Assembly (NCBI RefSeq): GCF_014701235.1
Contig: NZ_AP022873.1
Span: 248,001-312,000 of the forward strand
Direction of reading: 5' to 3'
DNA: 64,000 nt
Source of the DNA: Dissulfurispira thermophila
GTDB taxonomy: Bacteria; Nitrospirota; Thermodesulfovibrionia; Thermodesulfovibrionales; Dissulfurispiraceae
Numbering within the stretch: position 1 is the stretch's first letter; each line of letters begins with the position of its first letter. Shown here piece by piece: positions 35,079-42,548 of the stretch. The position numbers were made by a program, and so were the translations under genes. The notes under the pieces are model-generated. The model saw only the letters and a list, made by a program, of their open reading frames with translations, was not told the DNA's origin and made no database searches.

Positions 35079-36058
35079 ATATCGGTGTAATAGGCACAGG
35101 GTATCTTGGGCAACATCATGCCCGTATTTATTCAGAGCTTGGCTCTGAATTGGGCAATGTCAGGCTTGTGGGTGTTGTTGATGCTGATATAAACAGGGCT
35201 AAAGAGGTATCTAATAAGTATGGATGTGATGCCTTCAGCGACTATAAGGCTATAATTAACAAGGTTGATGCATTGAGTATTGTTACCCCTACGACAATGC
35301 ATTATCAAATGGCATTGGATTGCATAAAGGCTGGCAAGGATATACTTATCGAAAAGCCTATAACAGTAACTGTTGAGGAAGCGAATGAATTGATTGATGC
35401 ATCTGATAAGGCTGGGACAATAATTCAGGTTGGGCACCTTGAGCGATTCAATCCTGTGTTTACTACTATGTGCGCACTTATAAGCAAGCCTGTTTTTATC
35501 GAGACAGAGAGATTATCTCCTTTTCTTGGAAGGGGAATAGATGTGGATATAACCCTTGACCTGATGATACATGACATAGATATAGTCCTTGCCCTCATGC
35601 GTCAATCGTCAGACAGTGATAATGGGGGCAGAAGTAGAGAATCAGGTGAAATTATGCGCATTAAAGACATAAAGGCGGCAGGAACAAAGATGCTCACAAA
35701 TAACATTGATATTGCTATGGCATGGTTTGAATTTGATAATGGTGTTCAGGTATTAATGAAGGCAAGCAGGGTTTCTCCTGAAAAACTTAGAAGAATGAGT
35801 ATATTCCAAGACAATTCATACTTGCTTGTTGATTATCAGGATATGTATATAAAGAAATTCTTTCAGCAGGACAAAGAAAATTTGATTGGTGAGGAGATTA
35901 TAAGCATCGAAAGAAAAGAACCACTTAAGGAAGAATTAAGAGATTTTATAAAATGCGTTATTTCAAGGCGCAGACCTTTGGTTTCTGCAGTTGAGGGCAG
36001 GGATGCACTGAAAATTGCACTACAGATAAATTCAGCTATTGAGCAGGTAAGCAAATAA
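35072..36058 (+). CDS. gnnA: Gfo/Idh/MocA oxidoreductase, probable UDP-GlcNAc 3-dehydrogenase
   Basis: 328 residues: Rossmann opening NIGVIGTGYLGQHHARIYSE, then EKPITVTVEEANELID with the family's catalytic lysine, and a GxxDVxxDLMIHDIDI block. Directly followed by a DegT-type aminotransferase and lpxB, so the best reading is GnnA, which oxidises the 3-OH of UDP-GlcNAc so that GnnB can place an amine there, giving lipid A with amide-linked acyl chains. A short insertion (SDSDNGGRSRESGE region, about 35617-35650) looks repeat-derived. Overlaps the preceding stop by 7 bp. Confidence 0.82.
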   Translation: MLNIGVIGTGYLGQHHARIYSELGSELGNVRLVGVVDADINRAKEVSNKYGCDAFSDYKAIINKVDALSIVTPTTMHYQMALDCIKAGKDILIEKPITVTVEEANELIDASDKAGTIIQVGHLERFNPVFTTMCALISKPVFIETERLSPFLGRGIDVDITLDLMIHDIDIVLALMRQSSDSDNGGRSRESGEIMRIKDIKAAGTKMLTNNIDIAMAWFEFDNGVQVLMKASRVSPEKLRRMSIFQDNSYLLVDYQDMYIKKFFQQDKENLIGEEIISIERKEPLKEELRDFIKCVISRRRPLVSAVEGRDALKIALQINSAIEQVSK

Positions 36059-36078
36059 CTAAATAATGAGGTATATTT

Positions 36079-37188
36079 ATGAAGCCAATGATCGACCTTA
36101 AAAAACAGTATATGGAAATCAAAGACGAAGTTCTTTTAATGGTAAATGAGGTATTAGAAAGTTCACAGTATATACTTGGCAAGAGGGTTGCGGAGTTGGA
36201 AGACCATATTAAGAAATATCACGGAGTTCAAGATGCCATAGCTGTTGCATCAGGAACAGATGCACTGCATCTATCTTTAAGGGCGCTTGGCATTGGCGAA
36301 GGCGATGAGGTTATAACAACGGCTTTTACATTTTTTGCCACAGTTGAGGCAATTATGTATACAGGTGCAAAACCAGTTTTTGTAGATATAGAGCCTGAGA
36401 CATATAATATTGATGTATCCCTTATAGAAAAGAAAGTAACAGAGAGGACAAAGGCAATCATTCCTGTGCATATATTCGGACACCCTGTTGATATGGAGGG
36501 TATTATGGATATAGCACAAAAGTATAGTCTTAAGGTAATAGAGGACTGTGCACAGTCTTTTGGTGCATCTTTTAATGGTAAAAAAGCAGGAAGCTTTGGA
36601 GACGCAGGGTGTTTTAGTTTTTATCCAAGCAAAAATTTAGGTGCATGTGGTGATGGTGGAATGATTATATTGAATGACATCAATGTTGCCCATGAAGTAA
36701 GAAAATTAAGAAATCACGGCTCAAAAGGTGGATACAGACATGAGTGTCTTGGATATAATAGCAGGCTTGATGAGATACAAGCAGGAATACTCCTTGTGAA
36801 ATTAAAAAGGATTGATGCATACAACACCAAAAGGAGAGAAAATGCTATTTTATACAATAGCCTTCTTTCTGATATAGTTACTTGCCCTGTGGAAAAAGAT
36901 AGTGCTTATCATGTATATCATCAATACACTATACGAAGCAATAAGAGGGATATTATTCAGCAATGTCTGAAGGAGCATGGTATTTCATCTGTTATTTATT
37001 ATCCCTTGCCTCTACATTTACAGGATGCCCTTAGATATTTAGGATACAAAGAAGGAGACCTCCCTATAACAGAACAAGTATCAAAGGAGGTTTTATCTCT
37101 ACCCATTTATCCAGAATTAACTGAAGAAGATATTCGTCTTACTTCTGAAGTGATACACAAATGCTTAGAAACGATACATGACGCATGA
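36079..37188 (+). CDS. gnnB: DegT/DnrJ/EryC1 aminotransferase, probable GnnB
   Basis: 369-residue PLP enzyme of the sugar aminotransferase family. VASGTDALHLSLRALG and the PLP-lysine context FSFYPSKNLGACGDGG are clear, as is SRLDEIQAGIL. With gnnA it would make UDP-3-amino-3-deoxy-GlcNAc for LpxA. The C-terminal residues IHDA and the lpxB start are encoded in a CATGACG heptamer array at 37178-37200. AATGAGGTA about 10 nt upstream is a weak Shine-Dalgarno. Confidence 0.86.
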   Translation: MKPMIDLKKQYMEIKDEVLLMVNEVLESSQYILGKRVAELEDHIKKYHGVQDAIAVASGTDALHLSLRALGIGEGDEVITTAFTFFATVEAIMYTGAKPVFVDIEPETYNIDVSLIEKKVTERTKAIIPVHIFGHPVDMEGIMDIAQKYSLKVIEDCAQSFGASFNGKKAGSFGDAGCFSFYPSKNLGACGDGGMIILNDINVAHEVRKLRNHGSKGGYRHECLGYNSRLDEIQAGILLVKLKRIDAYNTKRRENAILYNSLLSDIVTCPVEKDSAYHVYHQYTIRSNKRDIIQQCLKEHGISSVIYYPLPLHLQDALRYLGYKEGDLPITEQVSKEVLSLPIYPELTEEDIRLTSEVIHKCLETIHDA

Positions 37189-37200
37189 CGCTCAACGCAC
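37178..37200 (+). repeat. CATGACG heptamer array at the gnnB-lpxB junction
   Basis: CATGACG twice, then CTCAACG and CAC. It encodes the gnnB tail and supplies the overlapping lpxB start codon. Confidence 0.7.
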
Positions 37201-38423
37201 AAAGGATAATGATAGTGTCAGGAGAGAGTTCAGGAGAACTTTATGGCGCTATGCTTGCAAAGGCACTGAAGAATAGAAACCCCGATATAATTATCACTGG
37301 TGTTGGGGGTGATAGGATGCAAGCTGCCGGGGTCAGTCTTATTTCAAGAATATCCAGTTCTTTTGGCATTACAGAGGCGATAAAGACTTACAGCGAAATC
37401 AGAGAGACATTCAAAAGCATAGTGTCTTATTTCAAGACCTTCAAGCCACAAGTTGTTGTTTTGATAGACTATCCTGATTTCAATATGAAGGTTGCAAAAG
37501 AGGCTAAAAAATTAGGCATAAAGGTGCTTTATTATGTGAGTCCACAGGTGTGGGCATGGAGAAAGGGCAGAGTAAAAACTATAGGCAGGTTTATTGATAA
37601 GATGGCAGTGATATTGCCATTTGAAGAAGAGATATATAGAAACGAAGGTATTCCGTGTGAATTTGTTGGACACCCTGTATTTGATGAAATCAGGGAAGTC
37701 TTAGAAGAAATCAGAAATCAGAAATCAGAAGTCAGGGGACAGAAGACAGAGGACAGAAGTTCGGATATGGTCTCGCAAGAATTAAAATTGAAAGTCAGGA
37801 AGGAACTTGGGCTACACCTTGACGAGCCTGTGATGGTATTAATGCCTGGTAGTAGGACGCATGAGATCAAAAAACTTTTACCTGTAATGTATGATGTTAT
37901 CACTAAAATGAAAGAGATGCATCCTGACTACCAGTTTGTGATACCTGTTGCTCCTAATTTGGGTCATGATACGTTATCTGCAATAGATGAATTTAAAAGA
38001 AATGCACATCACACCTTACACTTTACACATAATGCAGTAAAAGCTCTCATGGCATCTGATATTGCTGTTATTGCATCAGGGACATCAGCGCTACAGGCAG
38101 CACTCATTGGTGTGCCAATGGTTATTGTATATAAGCTTTCGCCTCTGACATATTTTATTGGTAGGCTTGTTGTGAAGATAAGGCATATATCGCTTGTGAA
38201 TATCCTCCTTGATTATTTGGGAGACCATGGATTACGAGTTAGAGAATTGCTGCAAAGAGATGCAAATGTAAAAAATATTTTAGAAGAAGTTTCAAGAATT
38301 ATTACAGATTCAGATTACAGCAATATGATGTTGTCTCAACTGAAAAAAGTCAGAGAATTATTTTTTAATAAACAGGCATCTTTACAGGTTGCATGTATTG
38401 TAGAAGAGTTAGGGAATGTTTAA
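37185..38423 (+). CDS. lpxB: Lipid-A-disaccharide synthase
   Basis: 412 residues, about 30 longer than usual. IMIVSGESSGELYGAMLAK, KVLYYVSPQVWAWRKGR, FVGHPVFDEI and MPGSRTHEIKKLLPVM are the family blocks. It joins UDP-2,3-diacyl-GlcN(3N) and lipid X. The extra length is a polar segment near residues 175-195 encoded by the short-repeat array 37707-37763, placed just before the conserved RKELGL. The ATG overlaps the gnnB stop and the stop overlaps msbA. Confidence 0.95.
   Translation: MTLNAQRIMIVSGESSGELYGAMLAKALKNRNPDIIITGVGGDRMQAAGVSLISRISSSFGITEAIKTYSEIRETFKSIVSYFKTFKPQVVVLIDYPDFNMKVAKEAKKLGIKVLYYVSPQVWAWRKGRVKTIGRFIDKMAVILPFEEEIYRNEGIPCEFVGHPVFDEIREVLEEIRNQKSEVRGQKTEDRSSDMVSQELKLKVRKELGLHLDEPVMVLMPGSRTHEIKKLLPVMYDVITKMKEMHPDYQFVIPVAPNLGHDTLSAIDEFKRNAHHTLHFTHNAVKALMASDIAVIASGTSALQAALIGVPMVIVYKLSPLTYFIGRLVVKIRHISLVNILLDYLGDHGLRVRELLQRDANVKNILEEVSRIITDSDYSNMMLSQLKKVRELFFNKQASLQVACIVEELGNV
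37707..37763 (+). repeat. In-frame AAATCAG / AGAAGACA heptamer array in lpxB
   Basis: Three AAATCAG units followed by AAGTCAGGGGACAGAAGACA and a further GGACAGA unit, in all about 57 bp. It reads as EIRNQKSEVRGQKTEDR. Confidence 0.85.
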
Positions 38424-40116
38424 AAAAATACTCCTTCTTGTAAAACCATACTGGGGCAGGGTAGCGCTTGCTGCTGTTATGAGCATCCTGATATCAGGGC
38501 TTAACGGTGGTCTGGCATGGCTTGTGAAACCAGCACTTGATGGGATTTTTCTTAAAAAGGATGCAACTCTCCTGGCTCTTTTGCCCTTTGGAATCCTTGC
38601 ACTATACTTAATGAGAGGGATATTTTCATTTGGGCAATCCTATCTTATGCGTTCTACGGGTGCCAAGGTTGTCAGAGATGTTCGTAATAAACTGTATGAT
38701 CACATAGTTTTTTTGCCTGTCAATGAATTCAAGCAGGAATCATCATCAGCTATGCTGTCAAGGGCAATTAATGATGTGGCTCAATTTCAGGGACTCATTG
38801 CTTATTCTGTGAAGGACATTTTTGTAGAGAGTGCAACTGTTGCTGCTTTGGTATTCGTTGCATTTTATCGAAGGTGGGATCTTGCATTGATAGCTGTTAC
38901 TGTCTTGCCGGCTGCATTTTATGGGGCACAACGACTTGGCAAGAGATTAAAAAGGGTGAGCAAAGAGAGTCAGAAAAAAATCTCTGCTATTACAGAATTT
39001 CTTTCAGAGACATTTTCAGGGATAAAGATGGTCAAGATTTTCAGGAAAGAGGATGTATTGTCAAAGACATTCAGGGATAAAAACCAGAGTTATTACCGTG
39101 AATTAATGCGCTCTACACGAATTATAGAATTTACATCTCTTATGATGGAGGTAGTTGGAGGCATCGGGATAACATTTGTCTTGTGGTATGGTGGCAGACT
39201 GGTTATTAATAATACGATTACACCAGGAGAATTTTTTTCTTTTCTAACAGCTATATTCATGATTTACACGCCTGCTAAGAGACTCACATCTGCAAATAAT
39301 GGTATTCAACAAGCAAAGGCTGCAATGGAAAGGCTGGATGAGCTTTTTAACAAGAGCAAGGAGTCAGAAGGAAAAGACAACCTGAAGCCAATGAGTGATT
39401 GCATTGAATTTAGGGGTGTATATTTTAAATATCCTCTATCAAAGAATTATATCCTTAATAATATAAATCTTACTGTCAGAAAAGGACAGATAGTTGCCAT
39501 TGTTGGCAAAAGTGGTGCGGGTAAGACAAGCCTTGTTGATTTGATTCCGAGATTTTATGACCCATCTGAAGGTGCTATTTATATAGATGGAGTGAATATC
39601 GCAAATGTCAGCCTTAAATCATTAAGGCAGCAGATAGGACTTGTGAGTCAGGACATCATCCTCTTTAATGATACAGTAAGGGCAAATATAACATTTGGGA
39701 ATGCAGATGCAAATGAGGAAGATTTAATCATGGCAGCAAAGGCAGCATATGCTCATGATTTTATTGTTGAAATGCCAGATGGTTATGACACAGTAATAGG
39801 TGAAAGAGGAATTATGATTTCAGGTGGTCAAAGGCAGAGACTTTCTATTGCGAGGGCGATACTTAAAAATCCTGCCATATTAATTCTTGATGAAGCAACT
39901 TCATCTTTAGACACAGAGTCTGAGATGATGGTACAGAAGGCACTGGATACCCTCATGGAAAACAGGACCACATTTGTTATTGCACATAGGCTTTCCACAG
40001 TGCAAAAGGCGGATATGATTATAGTGCTGGAAAAAGGCAGAATAGTAGAAACAGGAACACACGATGAACTCTTAAGGCAAGCTGGAATTTACAGAAGGCT
40101 CTACAATCTCCAGTAA
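38416..40116 (+). CDS. msbA: Lipid A export ATP-binding/permease protein MsbA
   Basis: 566-residue half transporter: six membrane helices in the first ~310 residues, then the nucleotide-binding domain with Walker A GKSGAGKTS, signature ISGGQRQRLSIARAIL and Walker B LILDEATSSLD. It flips lipid A core across the inner membrane. It overlaps lpxB by 8 bp and lies among the lipid A genes, which supports MsbA over a general multidrug exporter. Confidence 0.93.
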   Translation: MFKKILLLVKPYWGRVALAAVMSILISGLNGGLAWLVKPALDGIFLKKDATLLALLPFGILALYLMRGIFSFGQSYLMRSTGAKVVRDVRNKLYDHIVFLPVNEFKQESSSAMLSRAINDVAQFQGLIAYSVKDIFVESATVAALVFVAFYRRWDLALIAVTVLPAAFYGAQRLGKRLKRVSKESQKKISAITEFLSETFSGIKMVKIFRKEDVLSKTFRDKNQSYYRELMRSTRIIEFTSLMMEVVGGIGITFVLWYGGRLVINNTITPGEFFSFLTAIFMIYTPAKRLTSANNGIQQAKAAMERLDELFNKSKESEGKDNLKPMSDCIEFRGVYFKYPLSKNYILNNINLTVRKGQIVAIVGKSGAGKTSLVDLIPRFYDPSEGAIYIDGVNIANVSLKSLRQQIGLVSQDIILFNDTVRANITFGNADANEEDLIMAAKAAYAHDFIVEMPDGYDTVIGERGIMISGGQRQRLSIARAILKNPAILILDEATSSLDTESEMMVQKALDTLMENRTTFVIAHRLSTVQKADMIIVLEKGRIVETGTHDELLRQAGIYRRLYNLQ

Positions 40117-40118
40117 AG

Positions 40119-40150
40119 GCAGGTTGAGGTTAAGGTTGAGGTCGAGTGAG
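40119..40150 (+). repeat. GGTTGA/GGTTAA array in the waaA leader
   Basis: GGCAGGTTGAGGTTAAGG and a further GTTGAGGTCGAG unit between the msbA stop and waaA. Purine-rich, so it may again provide ribosome binding. Related to 19968-20047. Confidence 0.7.
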
Positions 40151-40166
40151 TGGATTGGGGTTAAAA

Positions 40167-41507
40167 ATGTATCTGGCTTATAACATACTATATCTGATAG
40201 CCCTTTTTATCTTGTTCCCATTTGAATATCTGAAACGGTCAAGGGAATTAAGGAATAGATGGCTCAAAGAGAGATTGGGTCTTTATAAGACAACCCCCCA
40301 TTACTCCAACACCCCATTGCCTTGCATCTGGATACATGCGGTTTCTGTCGGAGAGGTAATAGCATCAACTCCCTTAATCAAGAAGATAAAAGAAAAATAT
40401 ACTGATGCAGATATTATCATTTCTACTGTTACTGATACAGGACAGAAAGTTGCACAGGAAAGAATTGGGAATATAGCAAAGGTTATTTATGTGCCATTTG
40501 ATATACCATTTGCCATAAACATGGCAGTTAAAAAAATCAAACCGTCTATCTTTATTATTGTGGAAACAGAATTATGGCCTAATATTATCAGGATTATGCG
40601 CAGAAACAGTATCCCTGTATTATTAATGAACGGAAGAATATCAGAAAAATCATTTAACAGGTATAAGATATTTAGATTTTTTATGCAAGATGTTTTGAAT
40701 AATATAAATATTCTTTGCATGCAGAATGAATTATATGCAGAAAGGATGAGAGAATTAGGCGCAGATCCCAATAAAATCAAAACAATTGGCAATTTTAAGT
40801 TCGACACAAGACCGTCTTCTGCTGTCCCTGAATGGACAGGGATATTCAGAAGACAGAAGACAGAAGACAGAGAACAGACAAATGAAAGGGGATTTACAAT
40901 AATTTCAGGAAGCACACACAGGACAGAAGAGGATTTAATTCTTAATGCATATATGAAATTAAGAACTGATTTCCCGAGGCTCAATCTCATTATTGCTCCG
41001 AGACATCCTGAGAGATTCAGAGAGGTAGAAGAACTACTGAAAAAGAAAGGTCTTGAGTATGTGAAGAGGTCGGAATTACATAACTCATGGTTTGCGGAGT
41101 CCTCAGAGAGTCACAGGGTTTCTGGGTTACAAACAAGCTATCAGGCATCTGGCATCATTATTCTCCTTGATGTTATCGGAGAACTTTCATCTGTTTATAG
41201 TGTATGTGATATTGCAATAATGGGAGGAAGTTTTATCGAGCATGGCGGACAAAATCCACTTGAACCAGCATATTGGGGTAAAGCTATTGTTTGCGGTCCA
41301 CATATGGAGAACTTTCCTTTTATTGATGAATTCTATAGAACTGGCAGTGCATTAAAAACAGATTCAGATAGTCTCTATGAATCATTGAAAGGTCTTCTTA
41401 TTTCTCCTGAGAGGATTCTATCAATGGGAAATCTTGCAAAGGAGCTTTATGAGAAAAACTCAGGTGCAGCAGATAAGGCTATAGCGGTGATAGAAAAACA
41501 TCTATGA
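40167..41507 (+). CDS. waaA: 3-deoxy-D-manno-octulosonic acid transferase
   Basis: 446 residues from ATG 40167; a GTG at 40146 would add seven residues from repeat DNA. N-terminal membrane anchor (MYLAYNILYLIALFILFP), then the GT-B fold with WIHAVSVGEVIASTPLIKKI and, at the C-terminus, GGSFIEHGGQNPLEPA, the GT30 signature. It attaches Kdo to lipid IVA. Two repeat-derived inserts, at 40292-40321 and 40848-40879, fall in loops. The stop overlaps the lpxK start. Confidence 0.94.
   Translation: MYLAYNILYLIALFILFPFEYLKRSRELRNRWLKERLGLYKTTPHYSNTPLPCIWIHAVSVGEVIASTPLIKKIKEKYTDADIIISTVTDTGQKVAQERIGNIAKVIYVPFDIPFAINMAVKKIKPSIFIIVETELWPNIIRIMRRNSIPVLLMNGRISEKSFNRYKIFRFFMQDVLNNINILCMQNELYAERMRELGADPNKIKTIGNFKFDTRPSSAVPEWTGIFRRQKTEDREQTNERGFTIISGSTHRTEEDLILNAYMKLRTDFPRLNLIIAPRHPERFREVEELLKKKGLEYVKRSELHNSWFAESSESHRVSGLQTSYQASGIIILLDVIGELSSVYSVCDIAIMGGSFIEHGGQNPLEPAYWGKAIVCGPHMENFPFIDEFYRTGSALKTDSDSLYESLKGLLISPERILSMGNLAKELYEKNSGAADKAIAVIEKHL
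40292..40321 (+). repeat. In-frame CCCCATTACTCCAAC-type repeat in waaA
   Basis: AACCCCCCATTACTCCAACA followed by a second CCCCATT. It reads TTPHYSNTPLP just before the conserved WIHAVSVGE block, where other WaaA proteins have a short loop. Confidence 0.65.
40848..40879 (+). repeat. In-frame AGAAGAC heptamer array in waaA
   Basis: AGAAGAC repeated three times and then AGAGAACAGAC. It reads RRQKTEDREQT between the N- and C-terminal domains, just before the TIISGSTH block. Confidence 0.85.
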
Positions 41508-42547
41508 CATTCCTTGAGTTTCCCTATTACATTGGATATTCTCTTGACAAGTGCTGCAAGCTGAAGCAACAAAAGCGCCTTCCTAATAAGGTCATTAGCA
41601 TTGGTAATATAACAGTCGGTGGTACAGGCAAGACACCAGCAACCATTGCTATTGCAGAGGAGGCAAAAAGGAGAGGCTTCAGCCCCATAATATTGACAAG
41701 GGGATACAGGGGAAAAGTAAAGGGACCAGTTTTTGTGCAGCAATCAAGAGACACTTCACCCCTTCACCCATTCACCTCTTCTTCACGCCTTTATGGTGAC
41801 GAACCAGTATTAATGGCAGAGAGATTGAAAGATGTTCTGATTGTAAAGTGTGCTGATAGATATGAGGGTGGCATGTTTGCTCTTTCATCAATTCACCGAT
41901 TCTCACATTTACCTATTATTTTCATTCTCGATGATGGATTCCAGCACTGGAGGCTCTACAGAGATATTGACATTGTCTTAATAGACGGATTGAATCCATT
42001 TGGAAATAGGAGATTGCTTCCAATTGGGCCATTAAGAGAGCCGTTGAATGAATTAAAAAGGGCAGATATTTTTGTGGTGACAAAAACAAAAAATAAGGCA
42101 TTGTCAGATGAGCTTGGAAATATTAATCCTGATACACCTGTTTATTTCTCTGAATATAGAGTGCGCAAGATCATGGATATGGATGGTAATGAATATCCAG
42201 TGGAGATGTTAAAGGATAAGAATATTTATGCCTTCTGCGGAATAGCAAACCCTGATTCATTTATGCAAATAGTTCGCTCTATTTGCGGGGATGTTAGAGG
42301 TTTTAAGGCTTATAGAGATCATTATTTATATTCTCAAAAAGATATTATCCATCTTACACAACAATGCAAGGTATTGAATTGTGACTTTTTGCTTACAACA
42401 GAAAAAGATATGGTAAAAATAAAAGAAATTCAAAATTCAAAGTTCAGAGTTCAAAATATACTGTACCTTGAAGTTGATTTCTGTGCTGAGTCTGAATTTT
42501 TCGATTTGATTTTTAAAAGTATCCTTAAAGGGACGAAGCCCCTTTAA
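41504..42547 (+). CDS. lpxK: Tetraacyldisaccharide 4'-kinase
   Basis: 347 residues. Walker-type ISIGNITVGGTGKTP near residue 30 and ILDDGFQHWRL are the LpxK signatures. It phosphorylates the 4' position of the lipid A disaccharide. In-frame repeats at 41752-41787 (SPLHPFTSSS region, next to GDEPVLMAERL) and 42426-42460 (IQNSKFRVQN). Its 3' end overlaps the convergent uvrA by 23 bp in a shared hairpin. Confidence 0.94.
   Translation: MTFLEFPYYIGYSLDKCCKLKQQKRLPNKVISIGNITVGGTGKTPATIAIAEEAKRRGFSPIILTRGYRGKVKGPVFVQQSRDTSPLHPFTSSSRLYGDEPVLMAERLKDVLIVKCADRYEGGMFALSSIHRFSHLPIIFILDDGFQHWRLYRDIDIVLIDGLNPFGNRRLLPIGPLREPLNELKRADIFVVTKTKNKALSDELGNINPDTPVYFSEYRVRKIMDMDGNEYPVEMLKDKNIYAFCGIANPDSFMQIVRSICGDVRGFKAYRDHYLYSQKDIIHLTQQCKVLNCDFLLTTEKDMVKIKEIQNSKFRVQNILYLEVDFCAESEFFDLIFKSILKGTKPL
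41752..41787 (+). repeat. In-frame CACCCCTTCACC-type array in lpxK
   Basis: CACTTCACCCCTTCACCCAT followed by TCACCTCTTCTTCACG; this is the complement of the GGTGAAGG family seen before modB. Reads TSPLHPFTSSS. Confidence 0.8.
42426..42460 (+). repeat. In-frame AATTCAA heptamer array in lpxK
   Basis: AAATTCAAAATTCAAAGTTC then AGAGTTCAAAATA. Reads IQNSKFRVQNI after the conserved TTEKDMVKI. Confidence 0.8.
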
Positions 42548-42548
42548 G
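42524..42548. terminator. Shared hairpin over the convergent lpxK and uvrA stop codons
   Basis: CTTAAAGGG (42524-42532) and CCCTTTAAG (42540-42548) with a 7-base loop. It contains both stop codons. It may terminate both transcripts, though the T-runs are short; it also resembles the AAAGGGAC hairpins near 56161-56245. Confidence 0.55.
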
